A stretch of DNA of 64,000 nucleotides, taken from assembly GCA_014155875.1 (NCBI GenBank), contig JACEFZ010013245.1:34139-98138 (forward strand), given 5' to 3'. The position numbers were made by a program, and so were the translations under genes. The notes under the pieces were generated by a model. The model was given only the letters and a program-made list of their open reading frames with translations. It made no database searches and was not told where the DNA came from. Below, one piece after another: positions 44,750 to 55,303 of the stretch. The DNA is from Cepaea nemoralis. Lineage: Eukaryota; Mollusca; Gastropoda; Stylommatophora; Helicidae. The first letter of the stretch is position 1, and the number at the start of each line of letters is the position of its first letter.

Positions 44750-46300
44750 CTTAGGTAACATCAACTACCAAGAAACTTGTTAGCCTCCCCTCACTTTCGT
44801 AACGACTACCAAGGAGCGTGTAAGCCTCCCCCTAATTTCTGTAACGACTATCAAGAAACATGTTAGCCTCCCCTCACTTTCGTAACGACTACCAAGGAGC
44901 GTGTAAGCCTCCCCCTCATTTCTGTAACGACTATCAAGAAACATGTTAGCCTCCCCTCACTTTCGTAACGACTACCAAGGAGCGTGTAAGCCTCCCCCTC
45001 ATTTCTGTAACGACTATCAAGAAACAAGTTAGCCTCCCCTCACTTTTGTAACGACTACAATGAAACGTCTTATCCTCCCTCACTCCTGTAACAATGATTA
45101 CCAACACACGTGTTAGCCTCTCCTCACTTGTGAAACATCGACTACCAAGAAAGATGCTATCGTCCCTTCACTTCTATGACAACGGCTACCAAGAAACATG
45201 CTAGCTTCCTTTCTCTTCTGTGACAGTGACTACCAAACAACATGTTAGTCTCACAACACTTCTGTGACAACGACTACCAAGAAACATGCTAGTCTCACAA
45301 CACTTCTGTGACAACGACTACCAAGAAACATGCTAGCCTCACAACACTTCTGTGACAACGACTACCAACAAAGATGTTAGCCTCACAACACTTCTGTGAC
45401 GACGACTACCAACAAAGATGTTAGCTGCACAACACTTCTGTGACAACGACTACCAACAAAGATGTTAGACTCACAACACTTCTGTAACAACGACTACCAA
45501 CAAAGATGTTAGCCTCACAACACTTCTGTAACAACGCCTACCAACAAAGATGTTAACCTCACAACACTTCTGTAACAACGCCTACCAAAAAAGATGTTAA
45601 CCTCACAACACTTCTGTAACAACGCCTACCAACAAAGATGTTAACCTCACAACACTTCTGTAACAACGCCTACCAACAAAGATATTAGCCTCACAACACT
45701 TCTGTGACAACGCCTACCAACAAAGATGTTAACCTCACAACACTTCTGTAACAACGCCCACCAACAAAGATATTAGCCTCACAACACTTCTGTGACAACG
45801 CCTACCAACAAAGATGTTAACCTCACAACACTTCTGTAACAACGCCTACCAACAAAGATGTTAACCTCACAACACTTCTGTAACAACGCCTACCAACAAA
45901 GATGTTAACCTCACAACACTTCTGTAACAACGCCTACCAACAAAGATATTAGCCTCACAACACTTCTGTGACAACGCCTACAAACAAAGATGTTAACCTC
46001 ACAACACTTCTGTAACAACGCCCACCAACAAAGATATTAGCCTCACAACACTTCTGTGACAACGCCTACCAACAAAGATGTTAACCTCACAACACTTCTG
46101 TAACAACGCCTACCAACAAAGATGTTAACCTCACAACACTTCTGTGACAACGACTACCAACAAAGATGTTAACCTCACAACACTTCTGTAACAACGCCTA
46201 CCAACAAAGATGTTAACCTCACAACACTTCTGTAACAACGCCTACCAACAAAGATGTTAACCTCACAACACTTCTGTGACAAAGATTAACAACAAACATA
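44750..46300 (+). repeat. 41/44-bp minisatellite, two sub-arrays
   Basis: 44750-45060 has ~41-bp units (GTAACGACTACCAAGGAGCG and ACTATCAAGAAACATGTTAG alternating, an 82-bp dimer). From about 45180 to 46290 a 44-bp unit (AACAACGCCTACCAACAAAG plus ATGTTAACCTCACAACACTT plus CTGT) repeats about 25 times. Both share the CTACCAA...GTTAGCCTC...CTTCTGT.AC framework, so one arose from the other. Confidence 0.93.
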
Positions 46301-46389
46301 TTAGCTTCCCATCAATTCTGTGACGACCCCTACATGTTAGCGTTGAATTGGACTTGAGAGTTAAAACCCAGTCTGCCAGGTTATTCACC

Positions 46390-46475
46390 TATCAAGTACC
46401 TACCTATCTACCTACCTACCTACCCACCCACCCACCCACCCACCTATATACCTACCTACCTACCTACCTACCTAT
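46390..46475 (+). repeat. (CTAC)n/(CCAC)n tetranucleotide
   Basis: CTAC units, then CCAC units, then CTAC again. Confidence 0.95.
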
Positions 46476-46571
46476 ACATATCAAAACTGCACACAACATG
46501 ATATTTTTAGAATGTGTTCTTCGAGAAAGAAACCCCGGTCAAACTATGCCTGTTGAAGGATCTGTCTAGAC

Positions 46572-47085
46572 CAGTGGTTCTCATCCTTTTTTGGCCCATG
46601 CCCCTCTTTACCATATGTTAAGAACGTCATCCCCCCCCCCCCCCCCCCACCTTTCGAATTTCCTCCCTATAAATTCCCATACCCTTACACAGTATACATA
46701 AAAATGGAAGCTTCCCCCCCCCCCCCCCCCAGGGGGGAATCTTAGGGTTTCCAGGGGGGAATTAAGATTATTTCAAGATCGCATTAGTACAAGAACCAGT
46801 TACTTGATATTGTTTTTCCCTCTAAATTTTACGGTTCTGTACTTTTCGCCCTAATGAAATTCGTTTTATAACGTGAGTAGACCCGCAAATCATGTTTTAT
46901 GTAGATTTCTAGACTTGTTCTAGTATGTGTTATTAAATTTAGCTTCCATGTTTATGTATACTGTGTAAGGGTGGGGGGGGGGGATTTATAGGGAGGAAAT
47001 TCGAAAAGGGGGGGGGGGGGAATGACGTTCTGCTGAACATATGGTATGGGGGGGGGCATGGGCCAAAAAAGGTTGAGAACCACTG
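46572..47085. mobile_element. Fold-back hAT MITE (inverted dimer)
   Basis: Both termini are the same end in opposite orientation (CAGTGGTTCTCA at 46572; TTGAGAACCACTG ending 47085). The left ~140 bp (46572-46711) is an inverted copy of about 46945-47085, with a C run (46712-46730) at the joint. The right part is most of a normal MITE like 35532-35882. Flanks do not show a convincing 8-bp TSD. Confidence 0.8.
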
Positions 47086-47164
47086 GGATAGCATGTCAAC
47101 TACTTGAATATTGAAGAAGTCGAGCGAGGAATAGGAACAATTGTGAATCCAAGATAGACACCAT

Positions 47165-47455
47165 TTTTATTTTGCTTTCGCTGGCTTTGATCATACAACT
47201 TCTAGTAGTACTGAGTCACTGAACTGAATTTTGCGCGTAGATTAGCCTTCTCTATTATCAGTATCCCTTTCCATCAGGCGAATCCACCCCTACTTCAGGG
47301 GTACTTGTAATTTACGTCCCCAGGTCAAGGACGAGAATGTCAACACTTTAGTCCAACTGACCGGTTTAGGAGTTGAACCCCTTACCTTGGCATCAGCACA
47401 CCGGATGTTTAAGAACAAGCGTTCTTATATATTCGGCCAAGCTGACTTTAGACAT
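47165..47455 (-). mobile_element. SINE-C copy, reverse orientation
   Basis: TTTGCTTTCGCTGGCTTTGA, CCTTTCCATCAGGCGAATCC, TTTAGGAGTTGAACCCC and TTCGGCCAAGCTGAC. Confidence 0.85.
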
Positions 47456-48205
47456 AATTTGAAAACGTTACAATATTATATTGCAAACATATTGTATATT
47501 TACTAGCCCAGTCTCATAACCCCGGACGCCATTTTTCAACAACTCATTCTATGACCAACCATTCACATTTCTCGTCTCAAACGCTGTCAACATTCAGACC
47601 TCACGCCATCAGACGTCAGCCTCTATCACACTCCAGCCCTACCCCGACTCCCACTGACACAAACCTTACTCATCACGCCAAATTTAGAGGTGAAAATTGC
47701 GTGCTCACTCACCGTGAGTACAAGTACAATCTTTGTGTTGCTCATAGCGTTCTGGAACCATTCAAACGGAAAATGAACGAACAGAACCTAAACCAGCATA
47801 GTGTCCATCACAGATCAATGCACAGCCCAGTCTGTTAACCTCCATCGTAATAAACCTGAAACTACCTCCCATGTCCTAAGTTTCTACTCATCCAGGCGCT
47901 GTCAGATCCGTTCAAAGAGTTTAATAATTTGGTCTTTGTTCTGTCTTTTCAACCTCGCTCAACTCTTTGTTTGGTTGTGAATGTGAATCCTCTGAAGAAA
48001 GATTTGACTCTTGAAGAAAGATTTGACTCTTGAAGAAAGATTTGATTCTTAAAGAAATATTTAACTCTTGATTCAAGCAACGCGTAAAACGTGCATTGTA
48101 TAACTCATACATTACCAACCTAACTCTTTCTGTCCGATGTAATTGTAAAATAATGTAACGTAATAAATGTCTCAGTGGTAGTGGGTTAATATAATAACTA
48201 ATTAG
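47456..48205. other. No gene supported; ~19-bp tandem at 47985-48070
   Basis: A 95-codon open stretch (47551-47838) is without recognisable domain. TGAAGAAAGATTTGACTCT repeats about four times near 47992-48070. Confidence 0.5.
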
Positions 48206-48207
48206 GT

Positions 48208-48425
48208 ATCGAGAGAGGGTCAACTTCATTGCACCAGGTTTTATCCCATATGTTTCAGTCTCTTTCCGCAGCGCGGAAAGCGTCGCACAGAGCACGAACT
48301 CCGTAGCTCCAGCGAGAACCCTCAGGAGTCTCCAAAAAAATGCACTCGTGAGCTGAATGACGCGGCCCGGAATCGAACCCACAAAGCCCGAGTCAGACGG
48401 CTTGACCACTTCGCCAGGGAGACTC
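48208..48425 (-). mobile_element. SINE-D copy, reverse orientation
   Basis: GTCAACTTCATTGCACCAGG, TCTCTTTCCGCAGCGCGG, CACGAACTCCGTAGCTCCAG, CGGAATCGAACCCAC (reversed B box) and CGGCTTGACCACTTCGCC. Confidence 0.87.
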
Positions 48426-48589
48426 CCGCGTTAGAGGTGACACACAGTTAGCATCTGAGACTTAGAGATAGGGAACGCAGTTTCACAATCCCGACATACC
48501 GGCTTGGAAGTCAGCCACAGGTCGCTGCGCGTTGATTCTCACAATGATATAAGCGTCGGAAAACTGCTACAAGTAAAATTTCCTGGATT

Positions 48590-49568
48590 ATAATCATCAT
48601 CATAAAGTGCCTTGCCAGCTGGCGTAGGCGTTCATGTCTCTCCACAGACCTCGGCCTCTGGTGTTCTGGATCAACTCTGCTGATGATATTCCTCCATGCC
48701 ACCGACTAAGTCCATCCAGCATCATTTCTCCCTGCTTCTCTTCCCCTCTATCTTTCCTGTTGTCACGATGTTCTCCGATGCCTCTCTTTTCATTACATGA
48801 TCAAAGAAAGCTGTTTGTCTCATTCTTATTGTTGAATATGATGTTCTACCGTGTTTCCTCAAAATTATGACCTACCCCTAAAATAAGCCCAAGCACGATT
48901 TATCAGGAAGCTTTTAATATAAGACCTACCCATAAAATAAGCCCTAGGTAAGATCGTCAGCTAGAATGAAGCTATTAAACGTGCACTTATTAAGGCATAG
49001 GCTTTTTAAAATACCAACTCTCCAACATGATCGCCATGTATGAAACTGCAGTGTTTATGGGCCTAGAATCTCAAACGACAATCGAACAGAGAGAATTCTG
49101 ATTTGGAGAGTTATGACGATGTTTCAGAAGAAGATGCCACGACTGTATTTAAATAAATGCAGAATTTTGTACAAATGTATATCTTTGTGCATGAAAAAAA
49201 AAAAAAAAAATCCCCCGAAACTAAGCCCTTGTGCATTTTTAAAGCAAAAATTAATATAAGACCCGGTCTTATTTTCGGAGAAACACGGTAGTTGTATTAG
49301 CATCTATCAGGCAGTCGTTGTTAGTTATTCCGGCAGTCTAAGGAATTCGCAACATTCGTATCAGGAACCACATCTCTGTTGCCTCAAATTTCTTCCTAAT
49401 TTGTTCATTTGCATTCCATGATTCACTGCCATGCAGAAAAAACAAGCTCCATAAAGCCTTTCATATTGACTTATTGCATAAGATAACTTTCGTTTTCTGA
49501 AATGTGGCCTTTCCTTGCCCTATTCTGTTCTTAACATCTGTTGTGATTTTACAAAATCATAACCGTCT
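48590..49568 (-). pseudogene. LINE RT C-terminus, split by a TA-flanked MITE
   Basis: The minus strand from 49568 reads an RT end piece (GKERPHFRKRK region, then after shifts EATEMWFLIRMLRIP near 49345-49390) and TAGITNNDCLIDANTT up to 49291. It resumes past the MITE at 48846 with FFDHVMKREA, NIVTTGKIEGKRSRE, MMLDGLSRWHGGISSAELIQ and ends MNAYASWQGT before TGATGATGATTATAATC. Several frameshifts and stops. Confidence 0.75.
48849..49288. mobile_element. TA-flanked MITE (mariner/Tc-like ends), 440 bp
   Basis: The ends CCGTGTTTCCTC and (inverted) GGAGAAACACGG are flanked by TA at 48847-48848 and 49289-49290. Direct repeats of AAAATAAGCCC and TAATATAAGACC occur inside. It interrupts the LINE fragment, so it is younger than that LINE. 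Similar CCGTGTTTC...AAAATAAGACC MITEs are widespread in animals (from memory). TA duplication fits Tc1/mariner-type transposition. Confidence 0.8.
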
Positions 49569-49574
49569 AACACT

Positions 49575-49616
49575 GCTGGGCTTGATTGCGACGTCCTGTA
49601 AAGCATATGCAGCGAT
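49575..49616 (+). mobile_element. SINE-A tail fragment
   Basis: GGGCTTGATTGCGACGTCCT followed by GTAAAGCATATGCAG. Confidence 0.6.
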
Positions 49617-49805
49617 CTTCAACACAAGAGTGCGGTGGACATGAGTTCGAGTTCACATTTTACAAATGGATGTGGGCTCCCAGGTCTACCCTGCCTACAA
49701 TGTGTTCAGGAAATGTCTTGGGAAGTAAAGGCGACCTCTGTGATATTGAGCACATTTATCCTCGAGTTGGTATTGGCCTGTACAATGTGAGGTTAGCACC
49801 ATATA
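49617..49805 (+). mobile_element. SINE-F copy
   Basis: GGTGGACATGAGTTCGAGTTC, GGATGTGGGCTCCCAGGTC, GGAAATGTCTTGGGAAGTAA, AGGCGACCTCTGTGATATTG and AATGTGAGGTTAGCACCATA. Confidence 0.8.
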
Positions 49806-50510
49806 CACAACGCGTATCGTGTCGTGAAGAGGAGTTGTTTTCTTACTTTGCCGACATTTCAAATAACATAACGGTATAGTCTACCTACATCCTCATCTCT
49901 TCTTCCTTCCTCATTCTTCCAGAAGGGCAGAATGTCAGACGGGCCTTGCGTGCCCAATTCTTAACCCTTTGAAAAACAATTTTGTTCGTTCGTTCTTCCC
50001 TCCCTCCCTCCCTCCCCCTCTCGCACCCTTCTTCCCTCCCTCCTTCTTCGTCCACCTTTAGATGCCAATATGAATGAATACACAGAAAGCAGTAGCCATC
50101 TTACGCTTGTTGATATCTCCACAATTTTATGGACTCGAGTATTTGACCAAAGAAGTACTCAGGCTGTGTCTCCAGGACAGAAATAAATAGAAGTCTTTAG
50201 GTAAAACAAAAATCAAAGACTTGTTATTGTTCTGTCTGTTGCTGTAAACTATATATTGATTGAAAATGCTTGTCTAGACAGGAAATTGATTTAAGTATGT
50301 TGCTTAGTTTTAATAGACTAGGCAACAGTCTCTGAGATAACTCGAGAAGAAGAATTTTGCGTTTTAGTAATCTCTGAGCAATTAGAGTAACTCAACTTTA
50401 CAGAGGGATTTTTAGCCGTCTTAAGTGTGTTTATTTTGTGAGTGGGATAGATTTGGCTGCGGAAAGTGTGCGCGGACATAAACAAGATTGTGGTATGAGG
50501 ACAGCCAGAC
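49806..50510. other. No gene seen
   Basis: Contains (TCCC)n near 49998-50018. The segment GTCAGACGGGCCTTGCGTGC near 49931 also occurs, diverged, near 22030, a small shared repeat. Confidence 0.5.
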
Positions 50511-50765
50511 AGATTGACGTTCCGTTAGACAGACGGATGGAGAAACAGACAGACAGACATATGGACAGACAGGTCGACAGGTGGACGGACGGATGGCTAG
50601 ACAAGCGGTCGGGAAAGCGGATAGGCATACAGACATACATACATGTAGATAGATATGCAGAAGGCAGTATATGGATGGGTTAAACAAACAGACAGACCCG
50701 AACGAAAGACATACATACATACAGACAGATATATAGTCAGGCAGACAGACAGACAGACGTATACT
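50490..50765 (+). repeat. Imperfect (GACA)n array
   Basis: GACA/GACG/GATA tetranucleotides, similar in type to 30225-30795. Confidence 0.9.
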
Positions 50766-50869
50766 AAGAGAAAGAAAAATAATAAGCCAAGAGCTAGGTA
50801 GTAGAATCTAGAGTAGTCGCCTGAAATACATATTAGTTCATTAAATATCACACGCTCATCTATTCAGTG

Positions 50870-51112
50870 TCTGTTCCGTTGCGAAGGGATTGCGGACGCA
50901 GTTCGTGATCCCGCATACCCTTGTTCGAAAAATAACTGCGTGCGATTTGGCAGTAGACCGCCTCGTGGTGGGTATTTTCTGAAAATGGTATGGGTGCCGG
51001 TCGTTCAGAAACCAATGGCAAACTACTGAACGTAAACTTGCCAAGAAATCACGAACAGCCTAAAATGCTGCGGTTGACTGCGACGTCATGTAAGGGATAT
51101 GCAACTAACATA
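50870..51112 (+). mobile_element. Full-length SINE-A with 9-bp TSD
   Basis: TATTCAGTG lies at 50861-50869 and 51113-51121. The 243-bp copy starts with a tRNA-like head (CCGTTGCGAAGGGATTGCGG, CTTGTTCGAAAAA). It passes to CGTGCGATTTGGCAGTAGACC, AACCAATGGCAAACTACTG, AACTTGCCAAGAAATCACG and the tail TGTAAGGGATATGCAAC. With 29097-29331 it fixes both ends of the family. Confidence 0.92.
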
Positions 51113-51239
51113 TATTCAGTGAATGAGTACACCCTCAACTATATTACTCCATAGCTGCACCTTATAATTTGTGTTTTTATTTTAGCTTCAGTTATTACAC
51201 ATAAATATCAATTGGGGAACCGTTTGAGGCCATCAAGAC

Positions 51240-51589
51240 AGTTAATAAACACATACACATGAATTGTCTGGCGCTCATAGAAGTATGGATCAGAATTAGA
51301 GACTAGAGGACACACTAGACAACATAAAAATTGAAATCTATAGTTATACAGCTAACCGAAATTCAAACCTGTCACCTTCAAATGACGACAGCGCCTCGCT
51401 GCAGGAAGGAGTGTACCTCGACGCATGACCAACTGTAACGAGGCCCTGTCCTCATTTGGAGGTGTCAGGTTGGAACCCCGGTCGGTAACTATAGCTTTCA
51501 ATTTTCATGTTGTCTAGTGTGTCTTCTAGTCTCTTATTCTTATTCATACTTATATGAGCGCCAAGCAATACGTATTTATTTATTAACTC
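51240..51589. mobile_element. 350-bp inverted-repeat (fold-back) element
   Basis: The left arm 51240-51385 (GTTAATAAACACATAC, TGGCGCTCATAGAAGTATGG, GAGACTAGAGGACACACTAG, GACAACATAAAAATTGAAA) is the reverse complement of the right arm 51455-51589 with about 85% agreement by eye. A ~65-bp loop separates them. No coding sequence. TSD unresolved. Confidence 0.8.
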
Positions 51590-51599
51590 GCTTCAGTTA

Positions 51600-51790
51600 C
51601 CGAAAATAAAAAAGAGTTACAGAACAGCAAATTAAAAAAGAAGTGGCCAAACAAGAATACTACGCAGGAAGCCAAAGAAGATTGATAAACCAACACAGAA
51701 CTGGCGTCGTTAGCCGCTACACGCTGCGGGATTTACTGAGGAGGGGATCCGAGCACTTATGGACTGAATGGTTCGATGTGCAATGAGGAT
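51600..51790 (+). pseudogene. Possible LINE C-terminal fragment
   Basis: The plus strand reads QEYYAGSQRRLINQHRTG, then YTLRDLLRRGSEHLWTEWF and a stop, reminiscent of LINE RNase-H-type ends (LRxLLxxGTExLWxC). Weak. Confidence 0.35.
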
Positions 51791-51799
51791 GATCTGTCG

Positions 51800-52310
51800 A
51801 CAAACTAACTAACTAGTTACCGAAACACTGTCGCCATTTGCTGGCGTAATTCTGCATTTCCCTGAGAACCAAACTTCAAGACTTCCAGTACAGCAGGCGA
51901 GTGTACTACCTCGCTACCACAACTCCTCCAGACCATTAACATTAACTTTCCTGAAAACCTTACTTTGACTACATCCTCCCCAACAAATAGATCTTTTCAT
52001 TTGAAAACAAGCGAAGGGGAAATAATGCGAGAAAGCGTTATAAGAACCAAAAGAAAGATTGTATCTGTTTTCCCATCACGAAGAAGACGATTACCAACAC
52101 AATAGGAACGGAGACTTTCGTTCTTGAAATATGTTCTTGAAATACAGTTTTGGTAATGGCCAGACAAACAAGCTAGGAAAATACAACGCTTATTTCAATG
52201 AGTTCTTGACATTTTAGAGTAATCTCCCCGCAGGAAGTGATTTCTTTTTTCCAAGCACGGTAAAGTGGAAACAATGTAGGTTTGATAATATTCACACCCT
52301 GTTCTGAAAT
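51800..52310. other. No gene seen
   Basis: Nothing recognisable. Confidence 0.5.
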
Positions 52311-52311
52311 A

Positions 52312-52427
52312 TGCTGGATGGATTGAGACGGAGGCGCGGAGGCATATCATCAGCAGAGTTGATCCAGAAAACCAAGGACCGAGATCTGTGGAGAGCCATG
52401 AACGACTACGCCAGCTGGCACGGCACT

Positions 52428-52430
<3 letters not shown>
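52312..52430 (+). pseudogene. 5'-truncated LINE 3' end
   Basis: It reads MLDGLRRRRGGISSAELIQ, KTKDRDLWRAMND and YASWHGT with its stop codon TGA at 52428-52430, which is also the first unit of the TGA array. Confidence 0.85.

Positions 52431-52506
<76 letters not shown>
52428..52506 (+). repeat. (TGA)n microsatellite = expanded LINE tail
   Basis: About 26 TGA/GAT units that start at the LINE stop codon. Confidence 0.95.
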
Positions 52507-52927
52507 ATTCTGAAGTACTTCTTTATATGTGCAAATGTTTGTGGAAAATGTGATGGATAAAATAGCAATGTTTATGTCCCAGGAAAATGCTATTTTTCGG
52601 TCGTGTGACCGGACTCCATGCGGGAGGTAAACAGTATTGAAACCAACCATACATGTCTCAAGAGGCTACTTAGGAAGGGTGGGCATGAGACTGACTACCG
52701 CTTCCCTCAGAAAACAGAACACTTCAGCTGCGGGATCCAAACAATCACGAAGAAATCTACGGACATGAAGCAATTGGCGTGAGTTAGTTAAGGACCTATG
52801 CTTCTTTGGAAGATACAAGACGGTAGGAGAAGTAGAAGGACCGTTACTTTACCTCTATTTTTGTCGAGAATATTTTACTCTAAAGTATAAACGGTTTGCT
52901 ATTTTTGGTTTGCTTTCAATGACATTA
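52507..52927. other. No gene seen
   Basis: Unassigned. Confidence 0.5.
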
Positions 52928-52935
52928 CCAAGTCT

Positions 52936-53435
52936 GACTGACTGACTGGCACCTTGCCGTCCTGACAGACGATAGTTTGTGAAATGGAGTTATACCTCTC
53001 CAGAACACAAAACCTGGGCTGAATTTAGAGACCATGTGTTGCCTATGCAGCACAATCCCTCTCTCGGCCTGTCTAGTGTACTCCAGATAAAGGTAACACA
53101 AATACGTCTGGAACAAGACACGCTGCAGAAGCTGCCGGATCAGCAAAGCAATGCTCCAACTGTCCGCCTGTCGGAGCTTCAATCCTAGACCAGTTGCCAA
53201 CCAAGGCTTAGGGCCTGATCTGCCCTGCCATGACATTAAGTCGTTAGGTTGCAATTCCTTGCACTAGGCTAAGGTTTGTACCGTCCCAATTGCGCTCCTC
53301 TGCACGAAGCTGTTGGCACAATGTGGGGTGTCGGGTTTGGTAAGCGTCGCCCAACATTCGGCGCTAACAGAAGCAGGTAGGACCTCTGCTGTCATACGAT
53401 AGCTCAGTCATATCTAACTAAGACATGACTGCATT
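52936..53435 (-). mobile_element. Internally deleted LINE derivative (0.5 kb), 8-bp TSD
   Basis: CCAAGTCT lies at 52928-52935 and 53436-53443. On the minus strand it starts CAGTCATGTCTTAGTTAG and follows the 5' region of the 22615 LINE for ~445 bp (to GAGAGGTATAACTCCAT). It then joins the LINE 3' end (CACAAACTATCGTCTGTCAG, GGTGCCAGTCAGTCAGTCAG). The junction is the same as in 10999-11486. A short AGTC tail follows. Confidence 0.88.
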
Positions 53436-53617
53436 CCAAGTCTATCAACAAGGCAAACAATATAAACTAACACAAAACAATATAAAATAACACGGAAAAC
53501 AGGACGTTAAGGCGACTAGCCTTCATCAGCAAACAAATACACGAGACACGACATACAAACACGGGGAGGACATAACTTAAGGATAATAACCGAATTAGAA
53601 GAATTAAATTATGAAAG

Positions 53618-54987
53618 CTCCCCCGATGTGTCTCCACCTTGCCGTGGTGGGGGAGCTTGCGTGTCCCATCGACCCCATGTGCTTGCCGATGGGTAAAAAC
53701 TACATATCGGACGGCACGTGGGATAGGGACCAGACTAAGAGAGACACAACCTGCTGCTCTGCAGGTAAGACTGAGGATAGCAGTCAAAATCAGGCAAACG
53801 ATCCCTAAAATCTCAGTCCGGACATAACCTCTAAGGCTCCCATCCGAGGTGTATGGCTGAACGTCTCTAAGCCATAAACTCTCGGAAGTGAGAGCCTGGC
53901 CGACACAAACCTACATCAAAATTGTGATGATGTGCTGAGAACGCTACATGCTCGGCGCAGATTCGTTCGATGGCTCTTAGCTGGGGGATATGAGGTATCC
54001 CCGGATGAAAGGGCCTGACCGTTACTCGCCCACAGACGCACGGAGGTAAGGTTCTGAGCCGGCAGCACATGTAGCCTACCTCGTGAGCGAGTACAAAAGG
54101 TGGAAAAACACCTCGGTCGCACGTCCTCGCAGACGTCCGATAGTCTGTAACCACACTCATGGAGTGAGTGTAGTCAAAGGTGGAAAATTGTCTCGTTGAC
54201 ACGAAATGGAACGCCTGTCTTGCGAATCCATTACGTGGCAGCCCGAAGCGAAAGCTTGCTGTGTGGAAGCCGAAACAAGAGTCTCGAAACCCGAGGAAGG
54301 CTAACCTCATTAAAAAATGCCCGCCGGAAGTCGGAAGTGTCGTCCTACGGGTGGCAAACTAAAAATTGACACTACGCAATTACGTCCGAGTGAAATGTCT
54401 CGTCCGAATGTCTCTCGTGCTAGGAACAGCTCTGACTACCTAGTTTCCGAATGCCGCTCTTGTTCGGAACAGCTCTGACTAGGTAGTTTTCCGAATGTCT
54501 GTCGTGCCTGGAACAGCTCTGACGGGCGCAACGACAAGCACATGTCCGAAAACTCGCTGAGTGGATGCCGTCTGCAAACCTGTCTGGTTTGTGCGGGAAT
54601 GGCCCGGGGCAAACGAAATGACCAATATATTGAAGTGAGGATTTAAAGCAGCCATGAGCAGGACGTGACGATTTCCCTCGGTGAGCCCAGATCCAGGGCG
54701 TTATGTGTCGGCCCTGCAACTATGGAAGCAACCTTGGATGGCGGAAAATGCTATGGACTGTCCCTGCCTTCCTTTGAGGGATGACCATTGTCTTCGACCG
54801 TTCCAACTTGGCCAGCATGGTTGTAGATGGCACCACAAAAGTGAGAGTCTCCCAGGAATGCTACCTGGTCAAAAAAGCACGCTATTGTCGGATGTGTTGG
54901 CCTACGGGTTTCGGCCCAAGGGCGCATAACAGACACACCGCAATCACATCTGAAAAAACACTCCGGATGAACGAAAAGAAGAAGAAG
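53618..54987 (+). mobile_element. 1.37-kb non-coding retroposon, copy 1, 12-bp TSD
   Basis: AAATTATGAAAG lies at 53606-53617 and 54988-54999. It begins CTCCCCCGATGTGTCTCC, CACCTTGCCGTGGTGGGGG, a start sequence resembling LINE 5' leaders I recall from other animals. It contains three GGAACAGCTCTGAC repeats (54424-54533) and a SINE-B-like block (about 54310-54395). It ends with a SINE-B-like 3' end (GTCGGATGTGTTGGCC, CCGGATGAACGAAAAGAAG). No reading frame over 150 codons; small frames are not functional candidates. A partner LINE is inferred, not seen. Confidence 0.92.
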
Positions 54988-54999
54988 AAATTATGAAAG

Positions 55000-55155
55000 G
55001 AAAAAACACACAGAAACAATGAGAAAAATGGGGGAAGGGCGGGTGGGGGAAGGGGGGGGGGGGAGGACGAAAAAGACGTGCTGCTTATCTAGAATTGGAG
55101 GCTATGATATTATGCTGTTACACTATTGTCTTCCCCATGTTTAGATATTGTCTTT
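55000..55155. other. Short spacer with G run
   Basis: A G-rich run near 55030-55064; otherwise nothing. Confidence 0.6.
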
Positions 55156-55156
55156 T

Positions 55157-55303
55157 CCCCGGGAAGGTTAACCCGGTCAATAAACGCCCGCAGAAGTCGG
55201 ATGTGTCGGCCTAACGGCGCAAGAACGCAGCTCTGCTGTAAACAGGTACAACGCGATCACGTCCGAAAAAAAACAAAACCGGATGAACGCAGAAGAAGAT
55301 ATA
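55157..55303 (+). mobile_element. SINE-B copy
   Basis: GGGAAGGTTAACCCGGTCAA, AAGTCGGATGTGTCGGCC, CGCAGCTCTGCTGTAAACAG, CCGGATGAACGCAGAAGAAG. The flanks ATTGTCTTTT and ATTATCTTTT form a near-perfect TSD. Confidence 0.9.

Noticed and set aside
47551..47838. 95-codon frame as an exon
   Set aside because: No homology that I recognise, no splice-consistent neighbours; cannot be supported from sequence alone.
53867..54310. Overlapping reading frames (e.g. 147 codons) in the 1.37-kb element
   Set aside because: In copy 2 a one-base indel (near 57986) breaks the corresponding frame although the copies are ~98-99% identical, so there is no coding constraint.
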